Assembly: GCA_026122225.1 (NCBI GenBank)
Contig: JANEZZ010000982.1
Span: 181,501-245,500 of the forward strand
Reading direction: 5' to 3'
Length of the DNA: 64,000 nucleotides
Source of the DNA: Heloderma charlesbogerti
Taxonomy: Eukaryota > Chordata > Lepidosauria > Squamata > Helodermatidae
The notes beneath the pieces were generated by a model, which was not told the origin of the DNA, ran no database searches, and saw nothing but the letters and a program-made list of their open reading frames with translations. A program made the position numbers and the translations under genes. This document shows positions 9,341-20,240 of the stretch, one piece after another. The stretch's first letter is position 1; every line of letters begins with the position of its first letter.

Positions 9341-10631
9341 GCACTGGAATCCTCTAAATTCAGATACCTTAAGCCTCCTTGTCTTGAACTTCCTCTTGCC
9401 ATTTCTTTGCCTCCCTGTCCCAGAGTGCCTTCCCAGTTTAATGAGCAGTCCTGTCCACAAACCTGAGCCAGATGTGGATGCATTTGCTTGAAACGCTTAA
9501 ATATGTGATGGCCGTAGTTCTACACCACAGAATAATATCTGTCAGCTGGCTACCTTGAATTTTATAATCCTGTTTTAAACACCTGTGGTCTACTCTGGGT
9601 TTCTTCTTCTCATGTCCTATTCTCCAACCCACATTCCTTGTCTCTAGATAAACAGCATGCAAATGCACTGACATAAAAATATGAATCTTAAACTGTAAAC
9701 ATACCTGACTACCATCTGGCAACTATCCTAGCAGCCTAGTGATCCCTTTGGCTGTCCAGTGTGTTTTTAACGAGGGGGGGGAAAGAAAGAAAGAAAAACA
9801 AGGGTCCTATGCAGATTTGCATGTTGCCAGATGGCTCTTAGTAAAACATGGGCAAATTGCACTGGCACGGCTTCCATCATGACAAACCACAACAGACAGT
9901 CTGGGATGCTGCAGTCTAGCTGTTTTTCCTCCCTATGCTCAGAAAACGCAGAGAATGATGTTTGGAAATTGCGGAGTAAATAAACATGGGGTGGACATTT
10001 GAATCTCAAAAGGTTGGTGGCTAAATTAGGAAGTGCACTATTAAGGTTCAGATGAAGGAATGTTACAGGAAGGCCTAGGGAACCATGTCATATTTTGCAG
10101 AAGGGGGAAGCAAGATTCTCAAACAGATTTAAAGATCTACTCTTGGGTATATTCAAAGTTGTGTTGCATTTTTTTTTTTTTTAAGATCAGTGTATTTTAA
10201 GTAAGACTGTGTGGAATATGGTTGGTTCAAATATGGAGGCACTGGTGGCAAACAGTGGTATAATTTCAGAGGAGCAGCATGCGGAGGGGGGTCAATATTT
10301 GGTTCAGCAGCAGCTTTTCTTCTCTTCCTTTTAACTGTATTTCCACCAGTGTGTGTGGGGGCAGAGCTCCAGGAGGTGGCTCCCCAGTAACATAGCATAG
10401 ACATTGGGGGTGCAAGGAGGAGATAATGGCAGCCACTGGCTGGCATCCACCATCAGAAGGTTCAAAAACCACGGCAATCGATGGTAAGTTCCCCCAGACC
10501 CTGTAGAAAATTTTCACTCCCTCTTGATAAATCACCAAAATCCCCCCCCAACACACACACACACACACACTTTTTTTACTTCCTGCAAATGTTGCAGTGA
10601 AAGTGTTTCATGTTTAGTGGGGACATGAGAG
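9341..10631. other. Single-copy stretch with poly(T) and (CA)n; no gene seen
   Basis: A T-run lies at about 10168-10182 and a (CA)n microsatellite at about 10550-10570. A purine-rich patch lies at 9773-9800. No frame here shows family resemblance. Confidence 0.45.
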
Positions 10632-10795
10632 AGGACTTTCTTGGTGGCTGAATGTGCCCAATCTCATCTGATCTCGGAAGCCAAACAGGGTCAGCCCTGG
10701 TTAGTACTAGGATGGGAGACCGCCTAGGAACCAGGCTTCCAGCATTGGACTCGATGGTCTTGTAGGCCCCTTCCAACCCTATGATTCTATGATTT
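10632..10795 (+). mobile_element. 5S-rRNA-headed SINE with CR1 tail
   Basis: Bases 10645-10735 match vertebrate 5S rRNA from about nucleotide 20 to 105: ATCTCATCTGATCTCGGAAG, then AAACAGGGTCAGCCCTGG, then TTAGTACTAGGATGGGAGAC. These cover the A box, intermediate element and C box of the internal pol III promoter. It joins directly to a CR1-type 3' end at 10742-10795 (TTGGACTCGATGGTCTTG, CCTTCCAACCCTATGATTC). The 5' end of 5S is degraded. It could be an established SINE family or a single 5S/CR1 template-switch product. Confidence 0.8.
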
Positions 10796-11282
10796 TAAAT
10801 GGGATCAAATTCTGACAAATCTGGTCTGTGGAATCCTCCTTGGAACAGGGCGGCCCGGTCAACCCGGACCTGAGCTCACAAGGACCCTTTTTTTTTTTTG
10901 TCCGCCAAATGGCAGATTTTACAAAAATAATCATGAAAATAAATCCATAAATCAGAAATGGAAGAAGAACGCGTAAAAAGGGCTTTACCCTTTTTATGAT
11001 AGGCATTTTCCCTGTGACCCGAGGCTTACGGAGACTGATGGCGGGCACGCGAAAAGGATTTTTCGGCGGTACTTATGGAATAAGTTACGTAAGTTTGGGG
11101 AGCCAGGAAAAAAAATGGGGGAATCCGGGGCATGCGGATGGCAGAACAGGGCGGCCCTTGGCTCTGAGGAATCCGAGCGGAGCGGAGCCGCTCCGCAAGG
11201 ATCCTGGGGGAAGGAACGGATTGCCTCCCCCCCCACACGGATTCCCCACTGGAATGGATGGTGGGGAATCTGTACATCCTTG
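10796..11282. mobile_element. CpG-rich hAT-like MITE, ends uncertain
   Basis: The right arm (GGATTCCCCACTGGAATGG, ending GTACATCCTTG) and GAACAGGGCGGCCC, present on both arms (near 10846 and 11143), mark it as a relative of the elements at 805-1160 and 22898-23474. The left end next to the CR1 tail is not clear and no target duplication is found. Confidence 0.5.
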
Positions 11283-11283
11283 C

Positions 11284-11610
11284 TAGTCCCAGACTCTGGA
11301 CCTCTCTGCTCAGAGAAGTTAGACCAGGCCCTTGTATGTTGTCATTCCACCAGCAGGCAAAGACATTTTTATTCAGGCAGGCCTTTGGCATAAAAGTTAG
11401 TCTGTTGCTGAAGGTTTTTTTAAAAAAATTGGTTGGCGCTACTTATTTCTTTGTGGCTGTTGTGTTTTTAATTGTTTTTAATGTATTTTTTATGCTATGT
11501 TTAATTCAAGCTTGGTTTTAATTTAGATTTTACTTTTAGCCGCCTTGAGCACTTTTTTTTTTTTTAGCAGAAAGGCAGGATATAAACTCTAGAAGAAGAA
11601 AAATAAGGAG
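11284..11610 (+). mobile_element. L2-type LINE 3' end
   Basis: A degraded C-terminal segment (GCAGGCAAAGACATTTTTATTC, GGCAGGCCTTTGG) leads into a T-rich 3' UTR and the characteristic terminus GCCGCCTTGAGCA...AGAAAGGCAGGATATAAA. It is 5' truncated and non-coding. Confidence 0.6.
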
Positions 11611-11728
11611 CATCTTCCCCAAACAAAAAGCAAGCAAGAAAACCAACAAACCCAAAACATGCAGAGGGGAAGGGATCTTAACAAGTATTAGGAAACCGTG
11701 TATTGAAATTAGTCCAACAGTGCAGCTA

Positions 11729-12860
11729 CAGGGATCAGATGTCCTACTTTACAGAGAACAGTCCTCTATTTTTGGAGAGCTGGCAGAGGACAATCTTTTA
11801 TTTGAAGGTATCTTCTATTTGATGGGGCCTCAAAATTGCCCATCTATATGTAACACCTGGAGAACAGACTGAACAGGCACATAGGTCACCTGCTAAGGTG
11901 AGATCTCTTATATTTCTATTAAAATTGTAGTTATTATTTCTAAATGTGCATCTATTAGGGATGTCAGAGAATTTCACCATGGATCTTGGGGAGGCCGAAT
12001 GCCAGTGCATTCGGCCCCCCGAAATCAGTGGCGGAATGGCCTGCCCCCCCGCCCCCCCCAGGATGAGACTTACCTGAGGCGGATCTTCCAGGCATCAGCA
12101 GCTCCAGCGGCGGTTCAGTGGCGGGTCTTACGACCGGCTGCTGCCACCGCCATTTCCAGTTAAAAAAAAAAAAAAAGACGTGATAGGCTACGTAAAGATT
12201 TACATAGCCTATCATGGCTAGGTTTAAAAAAAAAAACGTGATAAGCTACGTAAATGTTTACGTAGCCTATCACGTCTGACTTTAAAAAAAACACACACAC
12301 ACCATGCGTACGCAAATGGCGGCGGCTATGGCCGCTGCCATTTGCGTTCCTTATTTTGGCACATCTTAGTCTATGTCACGATTTACATAGACTAAGACAG
12401 CGAAAATAGGGGGAACGCAAATAGCGTAGCGTCCATGGCTGCCGCCATTTGCGTATGTGCATTGTTGTTGTTTTTAAGTCAAACGTGATAGGCTACGTAA
12501 ACATTTACGTAGCCTATCACGGCTGACTGCAGGGACGCAAACGGTGGCGGCTACGGCCGCCGCCATTTGCGTCCCTGCTAGCCAGCGGCCGGATGTTCAG
12601 CTGCTGGCGGAGCCGGCTGGCAGCTCCACAGAATCCCTGAGGAGCGGAGCTGGCCAGCAAGGATTCCGGGGGGAGGGACAGAATGCCTCCCCCCCCACCA
12701 TCAACATAATCCGCGAACAGGTAAGTGACTTTCGTACATCCCTAGCATCTATACATATAGAATAGCATACAAAACTGCTATGCAAATTGCTGTTCACTTT
12801 GTTCCTCTTTTTTTGGTGATGCATTTCCTCTTCTTGGGTGATGTGTAAGTGGCCACCCTA
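11729..12860. mobile_element. hAT-like element of the GTCCTCT family, host of a younger hAT
   Basis: The outer parts at 11729-11955 and 12753-12860 (ending GTAAGTGGCCACCCTA) match the family at 8464-8806 and 20652-21843. The inner element at 11956-12744 was inserted later. Outer flanks do not give a convincing duplication. Confidence 0.55.
11956..12744. mobile_element. Palindrome-array hAT MITE (subfamily A), nested, perfect target duplication
   Basis: Ends TAGGGATG and CATCCCTA, flanked by gcatctat at 11948-11955 and 12745-12752. The left arm has the GGCCGAATGCCAGTGCATTCGGCC hairpin near 11993-12020. The palindromes GATAGGCTACGTAAA..., TTAGTCTATGTCACG... and GCAAATGGCGGCGGC... recur at 12180-12560. 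Outward donors: minus strand CAG/GTAAGT at 12068-12076 and plus strand CAG/GTAAGT at 12718-12726. No coding capacity. Confidence 0.9.
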
Positions 12861-12903
12861 TTTACTAGTTAGAGCACAGGTGAGCAACCTGAGGCCTGCA
12901 GTC

Positions 12904-13302
12904 TAGGGATGTACGGACTGCGTAAAATCTGCTCCGTCTGTGTTTCTCAGATAGTCAGGTACCTTTTGTTCCGTCATCCATCTACAGAGGGATGTGAATA
13001 TTATTTTTTTGTCATACGGAAAAATACGCAAATAATTACGTAAATATTTATGTAAGTATTACCTTAATACGTAACATTTAGTATATTGTCTCCCATTCCG
13101 TTCAGTGTTTCCACAGCAGAAACGTATGTATTTTCCTATAGATTTATATGTGTAAATTTTGGGAAAGTAAAAAAAAAAAATCATCTGGAAGTCCATGGAC
13201 TCTGCGCGGCCTGAAGGGGTCACTCCACAATGGATTCCGCAGGTCAGATTCTTAGAAATCTGAGCTCATTTTAGTCCATCTTGAATTTCTCCAGCATCCC
13301 TA
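12904..13302. mobile_element. hAT-like MITE (TACGTAAATA family)
   Basis: Ends TAGGGATG and CATCCCTA with flanks ctgcagtc and ctgcaggc (7 of 8). The core has AT-rich ACGCAAATAATTACGTAAATA motifs rather than the CpG-rich array. A second, partial copy in reverse orientation is at 55512-55681. It interrupts an older repeat reading GCAACCTGAGGCCTGCAG/GCCACATGGGG. Confidence 0.8.
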
Positions 13303-13616
13303 CTGCAGGCCACATGGGGTCTTTGGCAGCTCTCTGTGTGATCCAAAGAGCCCTGCCCACTTTTCCCCCACTTCCCAGATGATTAGCATTCAGCTGGGTG
13401 GCAGGAAAAAAAGTGGCTCTGGAGCTGCTATTAGCCGCCACTGGGACAGCAGTCTTCATTGGGATCGCTGGTGGGAGGCTTTAAACCTGCCACCCCAATG
13501 ACCCTGATGCAATTGAGATTACCCTTTCCTCACTGCTTGTGTATGTTTCTGTGTGCGTGAATGAGTGTCTGTTTGAGGTGTGGAGAGGAAAGGGATGCGT
13601 GTTCACTTGTGCACGA

Positions 13617-14706
13617 TGTCAGGGTGGAAACTGAGCCAATAGAGCCCCAGAGCAGGTCTGATTCTGAGGAGGAACAGCAATCTGTGGGAGAGGAGCTTGT
13701 TCATCTCTCACAAGCACAGCAGCTGGCAGAGATTCCTCCTGCCAGCATTCCTGGGATAGATAGTGACCCTGGCAGTGAGAGAGCGCTGGAGGGGGGCTTG
13801 CTGGATGCTCGGCGCAGACACAGGGAGCTGTCAAGGGCTCCTTGGAGGCCTCTCTCAGTCTAATCCAGTAGCCAAGTCCAGACACAGACAAAGGGATTTT
13901 TTTCAAAGCTTTATTCCTCTTTTACAACTTAACAACTCTACTGTTAGCAACTAGATATGAGCAGCAGAGTACCTATGCCCTACGTTGGAACAGTTGGTCC
14001 CCATTTGAAAGGGAATTACTGGCAGACCCCTGAACTTAAGGACTAGAGAGAGTCCCTCCCCTTTTCCCTTGGATCCTCTGGGCGCAGCCGTTGTTTGCGC
14101 GCCAACCGGGCACTACGCCTCCTTTCTGCGCCCTCCATTTGGCACCACTCTCTGCGTCGGCGTCGCACGTCCACCAAGTCTGCTATCTGCGCTCTGTCAC
14201 TCCCTGGACTGCTATCTAAGTTAGGAATGCTGGTGGGAGGAATCTCCGTCAGCTGTTGGCCCTAGGAAAGAGGAGCGCGCTCCTCTCCCAGGAACGACTG
14301 CTCTTCCTCAGAATCAGAACTACTCTGGGATTCTATGGGCTCAGTGTCCACCCTGACAGGAGCGACGACAGATGGAGGGCATGGAAAGGAGGCGTCATTC
14401 TCACTTGGCGCACAAACAACGGTTGCGTCCGGAGGACCCAAGGGAAAAAGGGAGGATCTCTCTCTAGCCCATAAGTTCAGGGTCTTCCCATGATTCTCCT
14501 TCAAACAGGGACCAACTGCCTTACCTGGAGCTTAGGCTACTCTGCTGTCTTTCCCCAGTGCAGTTCCTTGCTTAGTCGCTAGTGATTAGTATCTGAAAGA
14601 GTCATAAAGGAATAAAGGAATAAAGCCTTGGAAAGAATCCTCATCGTCTGTGTCCTGAGTTGGCTATTGGAGGGGGCTGCAAGAGGCAGCTAGGGTGCTC
14701 CTGACA
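13617..14706 (+). mobile_element. Solo LTR (plus), interrupted by a related LTR
   Basis: The LTR occupies 13617-13828 and 14359-14706. It begins TGTCAGGGTGG and ends GCTCCTGACA, giving the TGTCA/TGACA inverted ends of an LTR. An AATAAAG poly(A) signal lies at about 14618 and a U5-like end follows. Flanking pentamers cacga and cacat are a degraded 5-bp duplication. Without the insertion and its duplicated pentamer its length is about 555 bp. No internal gag or pol lies beside it, so it is a solo LTR. I lean to a Gypsy-like element over an ERV, without proof. Confidence 0.8.
13829..14358 (-). mobile_element. Solo LTR (minus), inserted in a related LTR, perfect 5-bp target duplication
   Basis: On the plus strand it runs from TGTCAAGG to CCTGACA (530 bp) and is flanked by ggagc at 13824-13828 and 14359-14363. 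Read on the minus strand it aligns to the outer LTR over its whole length: TGTCAGGGTGGA start, SDSEEEQ-coding stretch, AATAAAGCTTTG signal, U5 with GACACAGACAAAGGGA. The insertion is in opposite orientation, so the two make a large imperfect inverted repeat. It is younger than the outer LTR by position. Confidence 0.88.
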
Positions 14707-14794
14707 CACATGTATGCGCATGTTTGTGTGTAGCCCTGATCCCCTGCCCATCACCACATGCTGCTCTCAAGGGGGGGGATTGTTGCCTTCCCCT

Positions 14795-16049
14795 GGGTAA
14801 GAGTGTTCAACCAGAGAGCCCCGGATTCAAATCCCCACTCAGGCATGCAGCTGAGTGTGGGACACTGGGCCAGTCAGATTGTCTCTTGGGCTAACCTACA
14901 TGCCAGGGTTGTTGTGAGAATAAAGTGGGAGAGGGCAAAGTATTCCTCTTTGAGCAACTTGGTGGAGTAGCGGAAGGTCCCAGGGCATGGTTTGAAGGCA
15001 TGTGCAGCAGTCATCTTGCTGAAACTAATCAGGGCTGGGTCTATTGAGTGCTCAAAGGGGAGAGGCTTAGGGATGGCGGAGAATTTCTCCCCGAAACTTC
15101 GGGGGGCCAAGCGCCAACATGTTCAGCCCCCCGAACAAGTTTCGGGGAGAAATCCTCCAAACCCCCCCCGCACCCCGCACCCCCACCCGGGACGGGACTT
15201 ACCTTCGCCGAATGTCCCTCCCGGCGGCGGGTCCGGCCGACGGTTCGGCGGATGTTCGAGCGGGGCGGGAGTGGCAGCCAGTCTTTTGACCGGCTGCCGC
15301 CACCGCCATTGCAATAAAAGAAAAACAAAACAAAACGCCCCCTGATAGGCTACGTGACGATTAACGTAGCCTATCATGGCTAGATTTGCAAAGTCAGCCG
15401 TGATAGGCTACGTCAATCATCACGTAGCCTATCACGGGTGACTTTAAAAAAGAAAAAAAAAGCACGTTCGGATAATGGCGGCCCCCATAGGGAGCCGCCA
15501 TTCGCATTCCTTATTTGGTCGCTGTAGTCTACGTAAAGATTTATGTAGACTACGGCGAAAATAAGGGCAACGCTATTTGCGTTGCCCTTATTTTCGCCGT
15601 AGTCTACGTAAAGATTTACGTAGACTACAGCGACCAAATAAGGAACGCGAATGGCGGCTCCCTATGGGGGCCGATATTAGCGTACGCGCTTTTTTTTGTT
15701 TGTTTGTTTTAAGTCACCCGTGATAGGCTACATGACGATTGACGTAGCCTATCATGGCTGATTTTGCAGATCTAGCCGTGATAGGCTACGTTAATCGTCA
15801 CGTAGCCTATCAGGGGGCGTTTTTTTTTAAAAAAAAAAAACTTTCGCGTTCGCGGCCAGGCGAGGCGGGAAGCCTCCTCCCCGGCCTGAACTTCGTGGGG
15901 GGAGCAGCGAAGCGCCTCCCCCCCACCGCGAACATCCTTCGAGGACAGGTAAGGGACTTTCGTCCACCCCTAGAGAGGCTGCCACAGCACCGCATGCAGC
16001 CTTGAGTTCCACAGTGGAAGGAAGGTGGGATATAAGTGTAATAAATAAA
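14795..16049 (+). mobile_element. Sauria-type SINE, diverged and interrupted
   Basis: The body at 14795-14945 (CGGATTCAAATCCCCACTCAGGC, GGGTTGTTGTGAGAATAAAG) and the tail at 15981-16049 (GCCTTGAGTTCCACAGTGG, GGTGGGATATAAGTG, AATAAATAAA) are typical. The stretch 14946-15067 between body and insertion is not assigned. The hAT element at 15068-15972 interrupts it. Confidence 0.6.
15068..15972. mobile_element. Palindrome-array hAT MITE (subfamily B), perfect target duplication
   Basis: Ends TAGGGATGG and CACCCCTA, flanked by gagaggct at 15060-15067 and 15973-15980. It closely parallels 4719-5705: left hairpin of TTTCTCCCCGAAAC, AGTCAGCCGTGATAGGCTACG palindromes, TAGTCTACGTAAAGATTTA palindromes near 15539 and 15614, and the GCCCCCATAGGGAGC palindrome. 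Outward donors: minus strand AAG/GTAAGT at 15197-15205 and plus strand CAG/GTAAGG at 15946-15954. No coding capacity. Confidence 0.9.
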
Positions 16050-16369
16050 GGTGGCGGGTGGGATAAAGATAGATAAGTGACAATTCCTCAACTCGCCATT
16101 ATATACTTTAAAAACAAAATAGTGCTTCCTGACTTTTTCCCCCGGGGCAAAAAAAAGGATCAGAGTTTGGATAGTTGTTCCTGAATACAGTTGATATACC
16201 CAAACCATGCTGGGTTCATTTCAAAAGCTGTTTTGTAGCACCTGTTGAGGCTCCATCCTCCCTCTCCCCTACCCTCTTTGGGTCAAACGGCACCTTATAT
16301 TAATTATGTAGCATGCAACTCCCTTTCTTTCCCCTTTCCCTTTTATTTTAAAGTGAGCATGCAGGGCCC

Positions 16370-16458
16370 TGGTCTGGATCAGGACCACCATGTGCTGGAG
16401 CAGGGGGAGAGTTTTCATCCTTCCCTCCCCAGTCACTTCCCTGCCAAAATTCACCCCG

Positions 16459-16500
<42 letters not shown>

Positions 16501-16655
16501 TAGGTAAAGAAAGGGGGAACCCTCCATCAGCATGCATGGCCTTTTTTGTCTTTAAATCCTGCATGGGGTGGGGGTGAATTCTGGCAGGGAAGTAGCTGGG
16601 GATGGAAGGATTAAACCTCCCTCTTCTTAGGCATGGTGGTCCCAGTCTGGATCAG
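16370..16655. mobile_element. Foldback-like repeat with internal (CA)n
   Basis: The left part GGATCAGGACCACCATG pairs with CATGGTGGTCCCAGTCTGGATC at 16632-16653, and TTTTCATCCTTCC...CCTGCCAAAATTCACCCC pairs with GGGGTGAATTCTGGCAGGG at 16571-16590. A (CA)n microsatellite at 16460-16498 lies inside. Similar pieces occur at 7570-7800. Its class is unknown. Confidence 0.5.
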
Positions 16656-17362
16656 TTCATTTTTTATCAGGATTTACCCAGTTCACACCTTGCTGGGGTC
16701 TGCGGGGTGTGGGGGGAGGCGATCCGGTCCTGGCTGGCCGGCTCCGCTCTACAGTGGGGCTTCCATCCACTGCCGGGCTGTTGCGGATGCAAATGGCATC
16801 CTGCGTAGGGGACGCCATTTGCGTCCCTACACTGGGCCATGATAGGCTATGTATATATTTACGTAGCCTATCACGGCTAAAGTAGGGACGCAAATGGCCA
16901 TTTGCGCCCGCAGCAGCCTGGAAAACGACCCTGACCTGCCACCAGAGCTGCCGGAGCCACCGCCAGGTAGGTCCATTCCGGGGATTTCGGGGGGTGGCAG
17001 GGGGGTAGTCTGTTTCACCACGGACTCCGGGGGGGGCAGATTCTAAAGAATCCGGCCTCACTGGAGTCTGTGGTGGAATTCTCCAACATTCCTTGCATGC
17101 ACGCATTTAAAAAATGTGCATGAAAAAATGTGTACTTTCGAAAAATGCACACAAGTACGCTCTAATCAATGAGAGAAGAAGGAGTACATTTCAAAGGTGC
17201 ACACACCTGAAGCTTGCAATTGGAAAAGTACGCATGAAAATATGCACCGATTTTCATGCAAAAAGAAAAAAAAAAGAAAACTCACAATGTGATACAGCCC
17301 AGGCTTGAGCTAAAATGAGCTTCAAGATAGAATTTGGAGAACTCTGAATTTTGCACATCCCT
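16656..17362. mobile_element. Old AT-rich hAT-like MITE interrupted by a CpG-rich one
   Basis: The left piece (TTTTTATCAGGATTTACCCAGTTCAC) and the right piece 17093-17362 (AAATGTGCATG, GTGCACAC, ending GCACATCCCTG) match the family at 540-1309 and 55092-55503. The left terminus is missing next to the foldback. A CpG-rich element sits at about 16693-17092. Confidence 0.55.
16693..17092. mobile_element. CpG-rich palindromic hAT-like MITE, left end lost
   Basis: Core palindromes are GCAAATGGCRTCC...GACGCCATTTGCGTCC (16787-16826) and GATAGGCTATGTATATATTTACGTAGCCTATC (16848-16876). The right arm has outward CAG/GTAGGT at 16964-16972 and ends GAATTCTCCAACATTCC. The left terminus has no TAGGGATG, so it is truncated or diverged and the target duplication is unclear. 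Confidence 0.6.
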
Positions 17363-18424
17363 GGGGGGAAAAACAACAACAAGAAAGAGAGTGTTCTGCC
17401 TAATTGACACAATGTGTAGAGAGACTCCCCCTCTCTTTTTTTAAACCTAGCATTCTGCAGTCCCATACACAATTAATTTGGAGTGTTCCCCTAGTAAACA
17501 TGTCTAGGATCGAGCTGTCAAAACTACTAAGTCATATTTTTTCTGGCCACGGCAACTTTCTGTCAGCAAGAGAAGGTTCTTTAATCACATCTTCGCTACT
17601 CTCCGCCTCTCCTTCCTCCGTGCTCCCATTGCTTTCTCTTCTCTTAGCCCCCACTGCTCTTAAATACGCCTATTACCCTCAGGCTTTGACCTTAGGCGGG
17701 CCATGAGCACCAAGTCATGTTATCCAGAGTGAAGTAACACCAGTAGTCAGGAAGGAACAATGTAGTTCAGGCCAGATAAAATAAATCTCGCATTTCCTGT
17801 TAGGAGACTGGGCCAAAAGCAATGATGAGATGCAGGGAATGCGCCATGGCAGTCGAAAAAACAGAGAGACACATGGGATAGACATGACCACAACCCATGC
17901 TTGAAAACACAAAATGAAAACAAACCTACTGTAGTGACAGGGAAGAAGTCAGGAGGAGAAACCAAAAATTCATAACACAAGGAGCGTTGCCAGGCTGGAA
18001 ACTCAGAGCATGACACGTGCCGGGTAATTTTTTTCTGGCTTTCCTCCCGTTGAAGAACATTGCTGTTTGTAAGCTTGTCTACAAAAATAAGGTAGAGTGG
18101 AAAGGCTTGTATTTTTGTGTGAATGCTACCACGGTGTTAAAGATTGTCTTTTTGACTGTAAGGCAGAGATGGACAACTGGTAGCCTGCAAGCCAGATGTG
18201 ACCCCCCCCAAGCAATTTTATTTGGCTCCTGGGTGGCTCTGCCGAATTTTAGTGAAAGTGCACAATTTCACTGGGAATGAAAAGGGGAGGAGGTGGTGGA
18301 GGAGGAATATTCCATTGTTTAAAGATATATCTCTCTTTCTTGATTTTGTATGCATGTTGTAAATCTATATATTTCCATGTAATGCTCTGCCTGAACATCT
18401 CTTTCATGATTTGGAAACCTTCAC
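17363..18424. other. Single-copy stretch, no gene seen
   Basis: No exon-like frame or clear repeat. GAGATGGACAACTGGTAGCCTG at about 18166 resembles the edge of a diverged palindromic MITE, too weak to call. Confidence 0.4.
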
Positions 18425-18640
18425 TACTATTGTCTTTTATTTATTTCAGTAATAGAATTATAGCCTGCCTCTACAAAGAAGTGTTCAAAGCAAATTACAG
18501 AAACTTCAAAATGTAAAATACATATTGAAATAAAATCAAACAGGAACTGAAACATCATAGCAGCAGATAAAAGTCAGATTAGAAGTCCAATTAGGGCTAA
18601 ATTCAGAGCAGCACTGAAGATGCAATACACTATGCTCAAA
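18425..18640 (-). mobile_element. Probable LINE 3' UTR fragment (L2-like)
   Basis: TTTTATTTATTTCAGTAATAG, then ATAGCCTGCCT and an A-rich run resemble the reverse complement of the L2 3' ends seen at 3570 and 25690. It is heavily diverged and no coding part remains. Confidence 0.35.
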
Positions 18641-19137
18641 TACTACCATATTGCAACAACAGTCGGCCTTGGGAGAAATACATCTTCCTTGGGCCTCTGG
18701 GCCTTATATCCCAGCATGCTGCAATGCTGTGCATCAGGGTGACTGAGAGTGGGGAAGGGATAGACTTCCTCCCTGTCTTCTTCCCATAACCCTGTTGCTC
18801 CTGCCACCAACATTAGAGTAAGTAAAGGGAAGGAAAATGGTGTTTTGGGTCATTGTTAGTGGGGGTGGGCAATTTGGGGGTGGAGAGAGGGGAACTGGGG
18901 GTTCTTCTCCAGTTTGGATTTTGACCTGGCCTAGAGAAAGATCTGGGGATTCATAGAGCTTGCCTTTTGTTTGAGGTGGGTTTTTACGTGCCCCCATCCC
19001 CAAAGTTCTTTTCTGTGTCTGCCATTGGGAGAATTTCACGGCTATCTCCCCCTGTATATGTTTAGGTTAGCCACTAGGATCACCCAGAAAAGTTGTACAT
19101 GTGTCCATTTCACAGTGAAAATGTCCATGCTATCAAC

Positions 19138-19729
19138 TAGGGATGGCACGGGTGGCCGATTCTGTCCAGGTATCCAGCAGAACCACCCATGGCCCGCAAC
19201 CCCGAGCCCCGCTCGCCGAGCCCCTGCCCCTCCTTGCCCCTTACCCATGCTTAGTGAATGGCCTGGACTCACCCTGGTGGCCTCGTCAAGCTTTGCAGTT
19301 GCCATTTTTGAGAAATAAAATGCTGGCAATCGCAAAAATGCACATATTTGTGCACACGTGAAAATGCGCATTTTGCCAATGCACATATTCGCGTATGTAA
19401 AAATGCACATTAAAAAAAATACTCATTTTTGAACACACACACAAATATGCACCTTCACAAAAACATCCATTTCACACATGAGAATATGCATATTGGGAAA
19501 ATGCACATTTTTGCGCGTACAAAAACATGCACATTTTTGCGATTGGCGTTTTATTTTATTTTTTAAAATGGTGACTGCAAATCTTGATGAGACCACTGGG
19601 GTGAGTGTGGGATGCTCACCGAGCATGGGAAGAATTTGAGTGTGGTCCGGGAACCGGCGAGCAGGGGCGGGGGCTAGGCAGGCGTCACCGTCCGGAGAAC
19701 CCGGACAGGGGTGAGTTTGCACATCCCTA
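19138..19729. mobile_element. hAT-like MITE, GTGCAT-array family
   Basis: Ends TAGGGATGG and CATCCCTA with flanks ctatcaac and ctagcaac (7 of 8). The core at 19320-19550 is an array of AAATGCACAT, TGTGCACACGTG and GCACATTTTTGCG units. Donor-like GGTGAGT motifs point outward on both arms: minus strand at about 19264-19272, plus strand at about 19600 and 19710. It is paralogous to 2729-3293 and 24071-24611. Confidence 0.8.
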
Positions 19730-20054
19730 CTAGCAACTGCAAAGAAGGCACTCCTGTAACTCTAAGCTTCCTCACCTTTGATTTCTTTTCTCCTGTTTGT
19801 TTTGTTTGTTTGTTTTAACAGCAGCAATGACTAGAAAAATAGTGGGCAATGCTTTTGTCATGGAGATAAGTGGGTAGATGGGGACAGGGGAGACTTTACC
19901 TGCTCAACTTCTAATAATCAAGGTTGGTGTTAAAGTCGCAAGAGTAGCGCTAGCAAAAAACAAAACAAAAATAACAACAAAAAAGGTTTCATTCTAATAT
20001 ATGACATTTTAAAAAAGAAAAAAATAATACAGTCTAGAACAGGTTTCAGAGTAT

Positions 20055-20240
20055 AGTCCTAAATGCATTTATTAAGGACTCAATCCTACGATATCCTGCA
20101 AAAAGGTCCTACATGCTGGCTACGAATGCTGGAACTGTAGGGCTTCTTTCTGTCTAAACATGCATAGGACTGCCCCCTTAGGTCTTCTTAAACTCAGTGG
20201 GACTTACTCCCAAGTAACCATGGCTAGGACTGGGCTGCTA
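20055..20240. mobile_element. Diverged TTAA-type palindromic MITE cluster
   Basis: TTAAGGACTCAATCCTACG, then TCTGTCTAAACATGCATAGG, then GGGACTTACTCCCAAGTAACC are parts of two short palindromic families, better preserved at 44533-44661 and 31459-31552. TTAA or TTAG borders suggest piggyBac-like target sites. Confidence 0.4.

Noticed and set aside
10641..10735. Functional 5S rRNA gene
   Set aside because: Lacks the first 20 or so bases and the 3' end, has several substitutions, and is joined to a CR1 tail with no T-run terminator directly after.
13561..13863. 100-codon frame as a small acidic/basic host protein
   Set aside because: It lies in the U3-like part of an LTR and its end runs into the inserted second LTR; treated as a transposon frame.
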